Positions 9,951 to 18,983 are shown, counted from the stretch's first letter. The stretch: DNA of 64,000 nucleotides from Umezawaea beigongshangensis (GCF_016464305.1 NZ_JAEIOJ010000006.1:124001-188000); one strand, 5' to 3'. Notes: a model not told the origin generated them from the letters alone. Numbers and translations: made by a program.

Positions 9951-10820
9951 GTGTTCGACGGATTCGCCCTCGACCGGGTGAACGTGGGTGAGGCCGTGCT
10001 GCGGGTGCGGCACGGCGGTTCCGGGCCGCCGGTGCTGCTCCTGCACGGCCACCCGCGCACCCACACCACCTGGCACCGGGTCGCGCCCCTGCTCGCCCAG
10101 CGGCACACCGTCGTGTGCCCCGACCTGCGCGGGTACGGCGAGTCGTCCACACCGCCCACCGAGCCCGACCACGCGCAGCAGTCCAAGCGCGCGATGGCGA
10201 GGGACTGCGTGGAGCTGATGCGGCGGCTCGGCCACGACCGGTTCGCCGTCGTCGGCCACGACCGGGGCGGGTACGTGGCGACCCGGCTCGCCCTGGACCA
10301 CCCGGAGGCCGTCACGCGGCTGGCCGTGCTGGACGGCGTGCCCATCGGCTCCGCCCTGGCCCGCTGCGACGCCCGGTTCGCGGCCGCGTGGTGGCACTGG
10401 TTCTTCTTCGCCCAGCCGGAGATCCCCGAACGGGTGATCAACGCCGACCCCGACGAGTGGTACCGCGCCAAGTACGGCGACACCCCGGAGCGGATGGGCG
10501 AGGAGAACTGGGCCGACTTCCAGCGTGCGGTGCACGACCCCGGCGTCGTGCACGCCATGCTGGAGGACTACCGCGCCGGACTCGGGGTGGACCGCGCGCA
10601 CGACGACGCCGACCTCGCCGCGGGCACGCGGATCGGCTGCCCCGTGCTCGTGCTCTGGGCGACCCGCGACGACCTGGCCGAGCTGTACGGGGACGTCGTG
10701 GGCGTGTGGCGGGAGTGGGCCGACGACGTGCGCGGGGCGGGCGTCGACTCCGGCCACCACGTCGCCGAGGACGCGCCCTCCGACCTCGTCGAGCACCTCG
10801 CGGGATTCCTGAACGGATGA
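9951..10820 (+). CDS. Alpha/beta hydrolase, haloacetate dehalogenase-like
   Basis: The 289-residue protein has the alpha/beta-hydrolase layout: oxyanion segment LLHGHPRTHTTWH (about 32-44), DLRGYGES, and nucleophile elbow GHDRGGYVA with Asp as the nucleophile. Asp instead of Ser, together with the WWHWFFFAQPEIPE block, resembles fluoroacetate/haloacetate dehalogenases and epoxide hydrolases; a catalytic His lies in DSGHHVAEDAP near the end. Carbon-halogen cleavage is therefore likely from family knowledge but the substrate is unproven. It starts with GTG 15 nt after pafA and may be read through from it, which places it inside the Paf locus. Confidence 0.8.
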   Translation: MFDGFALDRVNVGEAVLRVRHGGSGPPVLLLHGHPRTHTTWHRVAPLLAQRHTVVCPDLRGYGESSTPPTEPDHAQQSKRAMARDCVELMRRLGHDRFAVVGHDRGGYVATRLALDHPEAVTRLAVLDGVPIGSALARCDARFAAAWWHWFFFAQPEIPERVINADPDEWYRAKYGDTPERMGEENWADFQRAVHDPGVVHAMLEDYRAGLGVDRAHDDADLAAGTRIGCPVLVLWATRDDLAELYGDVVGVWREWADDVRGAGVDSGHHVAEDAPSDLVEHLAGFLNG

Positions 10821-10891
10821 TCTTCGGCTCGGACGCGGCGCGCCGTGGCCCTTCGCGCCACGTCGCGGAACACCGGCGGCGCTGTCGGGTT

Positions 10892-10897
10892 TAGGGT
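10892..10897 (+). promoter_or_regulatory. -10 element of pafB (leaderless)
   Basis: TAGGGT ends 6 nt before the pafB GTG start, with no ribosome-binding site. Confidence 0.65.
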
Positions 10898-10903
10898 GCC
10901 CCC

Positions 10904-11905
10904 GTGGCCACCGCACGCGCCGAACGGCTCGTCAACCTCGTGCTCTGCCTGCTGTCGACCCGCCAGTACCTGACGGCCGAGCGCATCCGCGCCATCGTTC
11001 CGGGGTACGCCGACGCGCCGACGGACGAGGCGTTCTTCCGCATGTTCGAACGCGACAAGTCCGAACTGCGCGACCTCGGCGTGCCCCTGGAGACCGGGCG
11101 CACCAACCCCTTCGACGTCGCGGAGGGCTACCGCATCGCGCGGCGCGACTACGAGCTGGGCGACATCGACCTCGAACCCGACGAGGCCGCCGCCGTCGCG
11201 CTGGCCGCGCGGCTGTGGGACTCCCCGGAGCTGACCGGCGCCGTGCACGGCGCGCTGATCAAGCTGCGCGCGGCGGGCGTCGACGTCGACCAGGACACCT
11301 CCGTCGCCGTCGAGCCCAGGGTCCGCACCAGCGAACCGGCGTTCCCGCCGCTGCTCGCCGCCGTGCAGGCCGGTCAGGCCGTGGTCTTCGACTACCGCCG
11401 CCCGGCCCCGGTGGAGGTGCGCACCCGCACGGTCGAGCCCTGGGGCGTGGTCGCCTACCGGGGGCGCTGGTACCTCGTCGGGCACGACCGCGACCGCGAC
11501 GCGCCCCGCTGCTTCCGGCTGTCCAGGGTCGTCGGCGGCGTGCGGACCGTCGGCAAGCGCGGTGAGGTGCGCAGCCCGGAGGGCATCGACCTGATGAGCT
11601 TCGTCGCCCGGACCGAGTTCGCCGCGACGCCGCCGGCACCGGCGCGGGTGTGGGTGGCGCGCGACCGGGCCCAGGGGCTGCGCCGCAGGGCCGTGGTGGT
11701 GGGCGAGCGGGTCGTCGGCGGCGAGCCGGGCGACCTGCTGGAGATCGAGCTGAGGTTCCCCGACTCGGCGGCCAAGTGGCTGGCCGGCTTCGGCCCCGAC
11801 GTGGTGGTCCTCGAACCCGACGTGCTCGCCAAGGCCGTGGGAGAACGCCTGCTGGGCGCGCTGCGCCCGGCTTCGGGGACCGAGGGCTCGGAGGTGGGCG
11901 CGTGA
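10904..11905 (+). CDS. pafB: WYL-domain regulator PafB
   Basis: PafB and PafC form a heterodimeric activator of the LexA-independent DNA damage response in mycobacteria. This 333-residue protein has an N-terminal winged helix (about 1-75, RLVNLVLCLLSTRQYLTAERI), a central WYL domain around 145-225 (VVFDYRRP to GRWYLVGHDRDRDAPRCFRLSR) and a C-terminal WCX domain. The last bases overlap the GTG of pafC (GTGA), so the two are translationally coupled. The original tie to pupylation is positional; the regulator itself is not part of the proteasome. Confidence 0.94.
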   Translation: MATARAERLVNLVLCLLSTRQYLTAERIRAIVPGYADAPTDEAFFRMFERDKSELRDLGVPLETGRTNPFDVAEGYRIARRDYELGDIDLEPDEAAAVALAARLWDSPELTGAVHGALIKLRAAGVDVDQDTSVAVEPRVRTSEPAFPPLLAAVQAGQAVVFDYRRPAPVEVRTRTVEPWGVVAYRGRWYLVGHDRDRDAPRCFRLSRVVGGVRTVGKRGEVRSPEGIDLMSFVARTEFAATPPAPARVWVARDRAQGLRRRAVVVGERVVGGEPGDLLEIELRFPDSAAKWLAGFGPDVVVLEPDVLAKAVGERLLGALRPASGTEGSEVGA

Positions 11906-12876
11906 ACAGCTCCAACGAACGGCTGCCCAGGCTGCTGGCACTGGTCCCGTACCTGCTGACCAGGCCGGGCATCCGGGTGGAGGAGGCCGCGGCCGACTTC
12001 GGCGTCACGCCCAAGCAGCTGCGCCGGGACCTCGAACTGCTCTGGATGTGCGGCCTGCCCGGCTACGGGCCGGGTGACCTGATCGACCTGTCCTTCGAGG
12101 GCGAGACGATCACCGTCTCCTTCGACGCGGGCATGAGCCGCCCGCTGCGGCTCACCGCGGCCGAGGCGACGGCCCTGCTCGTGGCGCTGCGCGCGCTGGC
12201 CGACACGCCCGGCGTGGTCGACACCGACGCCGTGCAGCGCGCCGTCGCGAAGATCGAGAGCGCGGTCGGCGAGGCCCAGCAGCCCGGCGTCGTGGTCGGA
12301 CTGGCCGTGCGCGAGGCCGAGGAGACCGCCGAGATCAGGGACGCCGTCCAGGACGCCGTGCGCCGCCGTCGCGCCGTGCGCATCCGGTACTACTCGCTGT
12401 CGCGCGACGAGATCACCGAGCGGGCGGTGGACCCCATGCGGCTGCTGCTGGTCGAGGGCCGCAGCTACCTGGAGGCGTGGTGCCGCGCGGCCGACGGCGT
12501 GCGGCTGTTCCGGCTCGACCGGATCGACCGCGCCGAGGTGCTGGACGAGGCGGCGGCCCCGCCGTCGCACGCCACGCCCACGGACACCTCCAGCGGCCTG
12601 TTCCGGCCCGACCCGTCGCAGCAGACGGCCGTGCTCGTGCTGGAGCCGGACGCCCGCTGGGTCGCCGAGTACTACCCGGTCGACCAGCTGACCGAGCTGG
12701 ACGGCGGCCGCGCGCGGGTGCTCATGCGCTACGCGGACACCTCGTGGATGGTGCGGCTGCTGCTCGGTCTCGGCGGCGAGGTGCGCGTCGAGCAGCCGCC
12801 GGAGCTCGCCGCCGAGGTGGTCCGCCGCGCCAGGGCCGGTCTGGCCAGGGCCGAGAGCCTCGCGGCCCTGCGATGA
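11902..12876 (+). CDS. pafC: WYL-domain regulator PafC
   Basis: The partner of PafB, 324 residues with the same order: winged helix (about 1-60, PYLLTRPGIRVEEAAADFGVTPKQLRRDL), WYL domain (about 155-210, AVRIRYYSLSRDEITER to GRSYLEAWCRAADGVRLFRLDR) and C-terminal WCX domain. A single-stranded DNA signal is thought to be sensed through the WYL pocket in mycobacteria. The start is the GTG overlapping the pafB stop, which keeps MNSSNERLPRLLALVPYL in frame. A new leaderless promoter lies after it, so the pafBC unit probably ends here. Confidence 0.94.
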   Translation: MNSSNERLPRLLALVPYLLTRPGIRVEEAAADFGVTPKQLRRDLELLWMCGLPGYGPGDLIDLSFEGETITVSFDAGMSRPLRLTAAEATALLVALRALADTPGVVDTDAVQRAVAKIESAVGEAQQPGVVVGLAVREAEETAEIRDAVQDAVRRRRAVRIRYYSLSRDEITERAVDPMRLLLVEGRSYLEAWCRAADGVRLFRLDRIDRAEVLDEAAAPPSHATPTDTSSGLFRPDPSQQTAVLVLEPDARWVAEYYPVDQLTELDGGRARVLMRYADTSWMVRLLLGLGGEVRVEQPPELAAEVVRRARAGLARAESLAALR

Positions 12877-12944
12877 CGTGCGCGGTGCGTCGGCCGTCGA
12901 CCCGCCGTCCCACCTCCGGTCACCCGATGTCCACCGTCGATCTG

Positions 12945-12950
12945 TAGGTT
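12945..12950 (+). promoter_or_regulatory. -10 element of small membrane gene/tatA unit
   Basis: TAGGTT ends 6 nt before the GTG at 12957, another leaderless arrangement that would drive the following Tat operon. Confidence 0.65.
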
Positions 12951-12956
12951 GGTGCT

Positions 12957-13223
12957 GTGCCGTACACGCTCGCCCTGGCGCTGGCCGCCATCGGCCTGGT
13001 CGCGCTCCTGGTGGTCGCGATCCGGCTCAACGCGGCCTTGCGCCGCTTCAGCGCCGCAAGCAGTGTGGTGGGGGACAGGGTCGGCGGCGACGCGGGCATG
13101 ATCAGGGCGCGGTCCGCCGCGCTGCGCGTCGCCCTCGCGCAACGGCGTTCGGACGAGGCCCGAGAGGGCACACCCCGCGTACCATCCGCGGAGCGGGGGA
13201 GACAGGAGGACCACCGTGGGTAA
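12957..13223 (+). CDS. Small single-pass membrane protein
   Basis: An 88-residue protein with one N-terminal helix (about 3-25, PYTLALALAAIGLVALLVVA) followed by a basic Ala/Arg-rich cytoplasmic tail. Its last 8 bases overlap the start of tatA, so it is probably coupled to the Tat operon. It has no recognised domain. The leaderless promoter and coupling support a real gene; a role with Tat translocase is only suggested by position. Confidence 0.7.
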   Translation: MPYTLALALAAIGLVALLVVAIRLNAALRRFSAASSVVGDRVGGDAGMIRARSAALRVALAQRRSDEAREGTPRVPSAERGRQEDHRG

Positions 13224-13527
13224 CCTCGGAGCAACTGAGCTGATCATCATCGCAGTGGTGATCATTCTGCTGTTCGGCGCGAAGAAGCTGCCCGACATGG
13301 CTCGTTCGCTCGGCCGGTCGGCGAAGATCCTCAAGGCGGAGACCAAGGGCCTGCGCGACGACGACGAGCAGCAGGCCACCACCGCGCAGCCGCCGGTGCA
13401 GCAGCCGCCCGCCCAGCTCCCGCCGGCCCAGCAGGCGCCGGTGCAGCAGCCGCCGGTGCAGCAGGTGCAGCCGCAGGTCGCGCCTCCGATCGAGCAGACA
13501 CCGTTCAACAAGAACCACACCAACTGA
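13216..13527 (+). CDS. tatA: Sec-independent translocase protein TatA
   Basis: TatA polymerises to form the passage for folded Tat substrates. The 103-residue protein has a periplasmic start, a membrane helix at about 6-22 (ELIIIAVVIILLFGAKKLP), the FGAKKLP hinge and an amphipathic helix with KILKAETKGL. The tail from about residue 56 is almost only Q, P, V and A in imperfect VQQPPAQ repeats. A good ribosome site AGGAGG precedes the GTG. tatC follows after 17 nt. Two Tat-dependent steps are relevant locally, since the L-glutamate-oxidase-like enzyme has a Tat signal. Confidence 0.95.
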   Translation: MGNLGATELIIIAVVIILLFGAKKLPDMARSLGRSAKILKAETKGLRDDDEQQATTAQPPVQQPPAQLPPAQQAPVQQPPVQQVQPQVAPPIEQTPFNKNHTN

Positions 13528-13544
13528 GTTAGGCGGTCCGCGAG

Positions 13545-14534
13545 GTGGGGGCAAGTCCGTTCCGGCGCCTGGCCGAGCGCCGGGAGCGTCGCAAGCTGAC
13601 GAGCCGTCGGAGCAATCCCGACGGCACGATGTCGTTGAAGGACCACCTCTACGACCTGCGTCACCGGCTCGGGCTCGCCCTGCTGTTCATCACGGTCGGC
13701 ACGGTCTTCGGCTTCCTCTGGTGGGGCTGGCACCCGTTCGGCCTGTGGAGCCTCGGCGAGATCGTCATCAGGCCCTACTGCGGCATCCCCGAGAGCGACC
13801 GGCTGACCCAGGTGTCCGACGACGCCGTGCGCTGCCAGCTGCTCCAGACGAAGCCGTTCGAAGCGTTCATGATCCAGTTCAAGGTCGGCGTGGCGGCCGG
13901 CATGGCGCTCAGCGCCCCGCTGTGGCTCTACCAGGTGTGGGCGTTCATCGCACCCGGCCTGTACGTCAAGGAGCGCAGGTTCGCGCTGACCTTCGTCGGC
14001 ATCGCCTCGATCCTGTTCGCCGCGGGCGCGGCGCTCGCGTTCTACGTGGTGCCGCAGGGCCTGGGCGTGCTGGTCGGCTTCGGCGACCAGCAGTTCCTCA
14101 CGGCGCTGTCCGGTGGCGAGTACATCGACTTCGTCCTCGCCCTGCTGCTCATCTTCGGCGTCAGCTTCGAGCTGCCGCTGGTGGTGGTCATGCTCAACGC
14201 GGTCGGCGTGGTCAGCTACGAGCAGCTCGCCAGGTGGCGGCGCGGCATCGTGTTCGCGCTGTTCATCTTCGCCGCCGTCGCCACGCCGGGCACGGACCCG
14301 ATCTCGATGGTGGCGCTGGCCGTGGCCCTCGCGATCCTGTTCGAGCTGGCCATCCAGATCTCCCGCGTGCACGACCGGCGCGAGGCGAAGAAGCGCCGGG
14401 CCGAGGGCTGGGACGCCCTCCCCGACGACGAGGCCGCACCCTTCGACTACACCCCCTCGGCCGTCGAGGAGCCGGCACCCGCACCGACCTCCACGACCAC
14501 GACGCGGCGCGTCGACTACGACGACGCGACCTGA
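13545..14534 (+). CDS. tatC: Sec-independent translocase protein TatC
   Basis: TatC is the multi-spanning receptor for twin-arginine signals. The 329-residue protein has the family start SLKDHLYDLRHRLGLAL, six membrane segments and the FEAFMIQFKVG and PGLYVKERR motifs of the first periplasmic loop and cytoplasmic parts. The GTG at 13545 adds 28 basic residues before an in-frame ATG at 13629; both are possible, the longer form being typical of actinobacteria. The C-terminus is an extra acidic and proline-rich tail. The stop overlaps the next gene (TGATG). Confidence 0.94.
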   Translation: MGASPFRRLAERRERRKLTSRRSNPDGTMSLKDHLYDLRHRLGLALLFITVGTVFGFLWWGWHPFGLWSLGEIVIRPYCGIPESDRLTQVSDDAVRCQLLQTKPFEAFMIQFKVGVAAGMALSAPLWLYQVWAFIAPGLYVKERRFALTFVGIASILFAAGAALAFYVVPQGLGVLVGFGDQQFLTALSGGEYIDFVLALLLIFGVSFELPLVVVMLNAVGVVSYEQLARWRRGIVFALFIFAAVATPGTDPISMVALAVALAILFELAIQISRVHDRREAKKRRAEGWDALPDDEAAPFDYTPSAVEEPAPAPTSTTTTRRVDYDDAT

Positions 14535-15415
14535 TGCGCGGGGCGCTGCTGGTCAGCCCCGCCTCCGGGCGGGGCAGGGCCGGGCGGGTCGCCGGAACGG
14601 TCGCCGCCCGGCTGCGTCCGTCGTTCGACCGGCTCGACCTGCACGTGGCCGACAGCGCGGAGGGTGCCGCGGCACTGGCGCGGCGGGCCGTGGACGACGG
14701 CGCGGAGGTGCTGGTCGTCCTCGGCGGTGACGGCGCGGCCCACCTGGCCGTGCAGGCGTGCGCCGAGACACCGGTCGCCCTCGCCGTCGTGCCCGCGGGC
14801 ACCGGCAACGACCTCGCCGCCGCGCTCGGGATGCCCGCCGGCACCTCGGCCGCCGTGGACGCCGTCGTCGCTGCCCTGGCCACCGGCTCGCGGCGCAGGA
14901 CGGACCTCGGCCGGGTCGAGGGCGGGCCGTGGTTCGCCACCGTGCTGTGCGCCGGCTTCGACTCCGCGGTGAACGAGCGGGCGAACGCGATGCGCTGGCC
15001 GGCCGGGCCGCGCCGCTACGACCTGGCGGTCCTGGCCGAACTCGTGCGCCTGCGTCCCGCCCGGCTCGTCGTGCGGACCGAGCGCGACGAGCTGGAGCTG
15101 GAGGCCGTGCTGGTGGCCGTCGGCAACACGGCCAGCTACGGCGGCGGCATCCCCGTCTGCCCGGACGCGGACCCCGCGGACGGCCTGCTCGACCTCACGC
15201 TGGTGACCGCGGTGGGCCGCGGCCCGCTGCTGGGGATGCTGCCCCGCCTGCGCGGCGGACGGCACGTCGAGCACCCCGCGGTGCGGGTGCTGCGCGCCCG
15301 GTCGGTCCACCTCGCCGGTGACGGCGGCTGGGTCGGCTACGCCGACGGGGAGCGCCTGCGGCGACTGCCCCTGTCGGTGACCTCGGAGCCGGGAGCGCTC
15401 ACCGCTGTGACGTGA
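14534..15415 (+). CDS. Diacylglycerol kinase family lipid kinase
   Basis: A 293-residue protein of the YegS/DgkB type: ALLVSPASGRGRAG at the N-terminus and the nucleotide-binding GGDGA (64-68) followed by PAGTGNDLAAALG. The usual GGDGT has Ala in place of Thr, a mild change. It would phosphorylate a lipid such as diacylglycerol at the membrane. The start overlaps the tatC stop, so it is translationally coupled to the Tat operon. It is the second kinase of this fold within 7 kb, after the PAP2 fusion. Confidence 0.88.
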   Translation: MRGALLVSPASGRGRAGRVAGTVAARLRPSFDRLDLHVADSAEGAAALARRAVDDGAEVLVVLGGDGAAHLAVQACAETPVALAVVPAGTGNDLAAALGMPAGTSAAVDAVVAALATGSRRRTDLGRVEGGPWFATVLCAGFDSAVNERANAMRWPAGPRRYDLAVLAELVRLRPARLVVRTERDELELEAVLVAVGNTASYGGGIPVCPDADPADGLLDLTLVTAVGRGPLLGMLPRLRGGRHVEHPAVRVLRARSVHLAGDGGWVGYADGERLRRLPLSVTSEPGALTAVT

Positions 15416-15462
15416 TCGAAATCCGTCCCGCCGTTGTCGGTGGTCTGTGACAGCCTGGAGGG

Positions 15463-18228
15463 GTGTCAGGTACCACTCGGTCTCCCGCTCAGGCCTACGC
15501 CGACTCCCGTCGCCGTGCCGCCTATCCGAAGCTGGCCGACTTCCTCTCGGTCATCTCGTTCGACCTCGACCCGTTCCAGCGCACCGCCTGCGAGGCGCTG
15601 GAGTCCGGGCACGGGGTACTCGTGTGCGCGCCGACCGGCGCGGGAAAGACGGTGGTGGGGGAGTTCGCGGTCCACCTCGCGCTGACCAGCGGGCTCAAGG
15701 CGTTCTACACGACGCCCATCAAGGCGCTGTCCAACCAGAAGTACGCGGACCTCGTCGCGCGCTACGGGGCGAAGTCCGTCGGCCTGCTCACCGGTGACAC
15801 CTCCGTCAACGGCAGCGCGCCGATCGTGGTCATGACCACCGAGGTCCTGCGCAACATGCTCTACGCGAACTCCCCGACGCTGGAGGGGCTCGCGCACGTC
15901 GTCATGGACGAGATCCACTACCTGGCCGACCGCTTCCGCGGCCCGGTGTGGGAGGAGGTGATCCTCCACCTGCCGGAGCACGTGCAGCTGGTGGGCCTCT
16001 CCGCCACGGTGTCCAACGCCGAGGAGTTCGGCGAGTGGCTCGTGGAGGTGCGCGGGGACACGACCGTCGTCGTGGACGAGCACCGGCCGGTGCCGCTGTC
16101 GCAGCACATGATCGCCGGTGGCCGGATGATGGACCTGTTCGTCGGCGAGGGCCTCGACGGCGCGCGGATCAACCCGCAGCTGCTGCGGCACACCGAGGAC
16201 CTGGCGCGCTTCCACGTGCCCTGGGCGCGCAACCGCGGCCGCGGCAACGACCGGGGCCGGGGCGCGCCGCGCTCGTCGGGGTTCAAGCCGCCGTCGCGCA
16301 TCGACGTCGTGCAGCGCCTCGACGGGGCCGGGCTGCTCCCGGCGATCGTCTTCGTGTTCAGCCGCGCCGGGTGCGACGCCGCCGTCGCGCAGACCGCGCG
16401 CGCCGGGCTGCGGCTCAACAGCGCCGAGGAGGCCGAGCAGGCCCGGCGGATCATCGACGAGAAGACCGGCGACCTGCCCGAGGCCGACCTGGTGGTCCTG
16501 GGCTACTGGGAGTGGCGCGAGGCGCTCGAACGCGGCATCGCGAGCCACCACGCCGGTCTGCTGCCCGCGTTCAAGGAGACCGTGGAGGAGCTGTTCGTCC
16601 GCGGTCTGGTCAAGGTCGTGTTCGCGACGGAGACCCTGGCGCTGGGCATCAACATGCCCGCCCGCACCGTGGTGCTGGAGAAGCTCGTCAAGTACAACGG
16701 CGAGGCGCACGTCGACCTCACGCCCGGCGAGTACACCCAGCTCACCGGTCGCGCCGGTCGCCGGGGCATCGACGTCGAGGGGCACGCCGTCGTGCTGTGG
16801 CAGCCCGGCATCGACCCCAAGCAGGTCGCCGGGCTCGCCTCGACGCGCACCTACCCGCTGCGCTCGTCGTTCCGCCCCGGTTACAACATGGCGGTCAACC
16901 TGGTCCACCAGCTCGGCGCGTCCGCGGCGCGCGACCTGCTGGAGCAGTCGTTCGCCCAGTTCCAGGCCGACCGCTCCGTGGTGGGGCTGGCCCGCCGCAT
17001 CGAGCGCAACCGCGAGGCCCTGGAGGGCTACGCGGAGTCCATGACGTGCCACCTCGGCGACTTCACCGAGTACGCGTCGCTGCGCCGCCGGGTGTCCGAG
17101 CGGGAGAAGGCGCTGTCCAAGCAGAACAGCGCGGCCAAGCGGGCCGAGGCGGCCGAGTCGCTGGAGCGGCTGCGCAAGGGCGACATCATCGCCGTGCCGT
17201 CGGGCCGCCGCTCCGGGCTCGCCGTCGTCATCGACCCCGGTGTCGAGCCGCTGGGCGAGGCGCGCCCGCTCGTGGTCACCGAGGACCGCTGGTCGGGCAG
17301 GTTGTCCTCGGCGGACTTCCCCGCTCCGGTGGAGGTCCTCGGGCACGTCCGGCTGCCCAAACAGGTGGACGTCCGCTCCCCGAAGTCGCGCCGGGACCTG
17401 GCGTCGACCGTGCGCAACACCGGCATCCAGGCGCCGGTCGCGCGTCGCCGCCGCGGTGGGCCGGACGACGACGCCGAGCTGGGCGCGCTGCGCCGCGCCC
17501 TGCGCGCCCACCCGTGCCACGCGTGCGAGAAGCGGGAGGACCACGCCCGCTGGGCCGAGCGCTACCACCGGCTCAAGGCGGAGACCGAGCAGGTGGAGCG
17601 CAAGGTCGCGGCCACCACCCACTCCCTGGCGCGGGAGTTCGACCGCATCCGCGCGCTGCTGCGCGAGCGCGGGTACCTCACCGCGGACGAGAAGGGCCCC
17701 GGCGAGGAGGTCACCGAGCACGGCCAGCGCCTGACCCGTCTCTACAGCGAGTCCGACCTGCTCGCCGCGGAGTGCATCCGGCACGGCACGTGGAAGGGGC
17801 TGGAGCCCGCCGAGCTGGCCGCCGTCGTGTCGTCTCTGGTGTACGAGGCGCGCCGCGACGGCCCCACCGAGACCAGGCCGCCCGGTGGCGCCGTGACCGA
17901 CGCCCTGGACGCCACGGCCCGGCTGTGGGTGGAGATCGAGGACGACGAGCGCAGGCACCGCCTCGACCGCACCCGCCAGCCCGACCCCGGTTTCGCGTGG
18001 CCGGTGTACCGGTGGGCGCGCGGCGAGTCCCTGGAGAAGGTGCTCGGCGCGGCCGAGGCCGGAGGGCACGAACTGGGCGCCGGTGACTTCGTCCGGTGGT
18101 GCAGGCAGGTGATCGACCTGCTCGACCAGATCCGCGACGTGGTGGGCGGCAGGGACCCGGTCGGACAGGCCGCGAGCAGGGCCGTGGACGCGCTGCGCAG
18201 GGGAGTCGTGGCCATGGCCACGGTCTGA
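15463..18228 (+). CDS. helY: DEVH-type superfamily 2 helicase HelY
   Basis: A 921-residue RNA/DNA helicase of the Ski2/Mtr4 group. Walker A is CAPTGAGKT (55-63), the DEVH box is DEIH (149-152), motif III is LSATVSN, and motif VI is QLTGRAGRRGID. The C-terminal half holds the ratchet/helical region and a CHACEKREDH segment typical of actinobacterial HelY. Family members act on structured RNA; the specific job in actinomycetes is not well established. The GTG start is chosen because SGTTRSPAQAYADSRRR begins the family N-terminus. Same position, after tatC, as in M. tuberculosis. Confidence 0.93.
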   Translation: MSGTTRSPAQAYADSRRRAAYPKLADFLSVISFDLDPFQRTACEALESGHGVLVCAPTGAGKTVVGEFAVHLALTSGLKAFYTTPIKALSNQKYADLVARYGAKSVGLLTGDTSVNGSAPIVVMTTEVLRNMLYANSPTLEGLAHVVMDEIHYLADRFRGPVWEEVILHLPEHVQLVGLSATVSNAEEFGEWLVEVRGDTTVVVDEHRPVPLSQHMIAGGRMMDLFVGEGLDGARINPQLLRHTEDLARFHVPWARNRGRGNDRGRGAPRSSGFKPPSRIDVVQRLDGAGLLPAIVFVFSRAGCDAAVAQTARAGLRLNSAEEAEQARRIIDEKTGDLPEADLVVLGYWEWREALERGIASHHAGLLPAFKETVEELFVRGLVKVVFATETLALGINMPARTVVLEKLVKYNGEAHVDLTPGEYTQLTGRAGRRGIDVEGHAVVLWQPGIDPKQVAGLASTRTYPLRSSFRPGYNMAVNLVHQLGASAARDLLEQSFAQFQADRSVVGLARRIERNREALEGYAESMTCHLGDFTEYASLRRRVSEREKALSKQNSAAKRAEAAESLERLRKGDIIAVPSGRRSGLAVVIDPGVEPLGEARPLVVTEDRWSGRLSSADFPAPVEVLGHVRLPKQVDVRSPKSRRDLASTVRNTGIQAPVARRRRGGPDDDAELGALRRALRAHPCHACEKREDHARWAERYHRLKAETEQVERKVAATTHSLAREFDRIRALLRERGYLTADEKGPGEEVTEHGQRLTRLYSESDLLAAECIRHGTWKGLEPAELAAVVSSLVYEARRDGPTETRPPGGAVTDALDATARLWVEIEDDERRHRLDRTRQPDPGFAWPVYRWARGESLEKVLGAAEAGGHELGAGDFVRWCRQVIDLLDQIRDVVGGRDPVGQAASRAVDALRRGVVAMATV

Positions 18229-18272
18229 GAAAGGTTTGCGGGGTGCCTGGGTGGCGGGCGTGATCCTGTGGT

Positions 18273-18302
18273 TTGATCGCGCCCGACGTCCAGTTCTGAA
18301 AT
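18273..18302 (+). promoter_or_regulatory. Candidate promoter of DUF4333 gene
   Basis: TTGATC (18273-18278) and TGAAAT (18297-18302) are spaced by 18 nt, upstream of a GGAGG ribosome site. The match to the housekeeping consensus is moderate. Confidence 0.35.
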
Positions 18303-18322
18303 ACCACACCCGGAGGCCGACC

Positions 18323-18964
18323 ATGAGCAGCCCGTACGGACCGTCCGGAGGGAACGATCCGCAGCAGTGGGGCCAGCAGCCCTACGGCGGCGGGTACCCC
18401 GGCGGCACTCCGTCCGGAGGGTTCCCGGCCCAGAACCCCGGCGGCTACGGCCAGCCCGATCCGAACCAGCAGCAGTGGGGCCAGCAGCCGCAGCAGCAGC
18501 CGCAGCCCTACGGCGGTTACGACCCGTCGCAGCAGCAGAACCAGTACGGGCAGCCGCAGCCGGGCCAGTTCGGTCAGCAGCAGTACCCGGGTGCCTACGG
18601 TCAGCAGCAGAACCCCTACGGGCAGCCGCAGCAGCCGCAGAAGAAGTCCAGCGCGGTCCTGTGGGTCGTGGTCGCCCTCGTGGTGCTGCTCGTCGGCGGT
18701 TTCCTGGTCACCGGGTTCGTCGCGCCCGGCTTCCTGAAGACGAAGGTCTTCGACACCACGTCCGTGCAGAACGGCGTCGTGTCGATCCTCAAGAACGACT
18801 ACAAGATCGACGACGTGGAGTCGGCCACCTGCCCCGCCGAGCAGGAGGTCAAGCCCGGCGCGACCTTCGAGTGCACCGCGAAGGTGGGCGGCGAGGACAA
18901 GAAGGTCAAGATCACGGTCAAGACCGACGACGGCGAGTACGAGGTGGGTCAGCCCGAGGGCTGA
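18323..18964 (+). CDS. DUF4333 membrane protein with Q/G/Y-rich N-terminus
   Basis: A 213-residue protein. The first about 108 residues are a low-complexity, disordered region rich in Gln, Gly, Tyr and Pro. A single membrane helix follows (about 111-138, SSAVLWVVVALVVLLVGGFLVTG in outline), then an outside DUF4333 domain with the paired cysteines of ATCPAEQEV and FECTAKV. DUF4333 is a common actinobacterial surface domain without known function. A GGAGG ribosome site precedes the ATG. The position after helY parallels the membrane protein Rv2091c of M. tuberculosis. Confidence 0.9.
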   Translation: MSSPYGPSGGNDPQQWGQQPYGGGYPGGTPSGGFPAQNPGGYGQPDPNQQQWGQQPQQQPQPYGGYDPSQQQNQYGQPQPGQFGQQQYPGAYGQQQNPYGQPQQPQKKSSAVLWVVVALVVLLVGGFLVTGFVAPGFLKTKVFDTTSVQNGVVSILKNDYKIDDVESATCPAEQEVKPGATFECTAKVGGEDKKVKITVKTDDGEYEVGQPEG

Positions 18965-18983
18965 TCCCCGCACGGGTCGGACG

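Noticed and set aside
15466-18324. A 952-residue antisense frame opposite helY
   Set aside because: Compositionally biased shadow of a gene with all helicase motifs.
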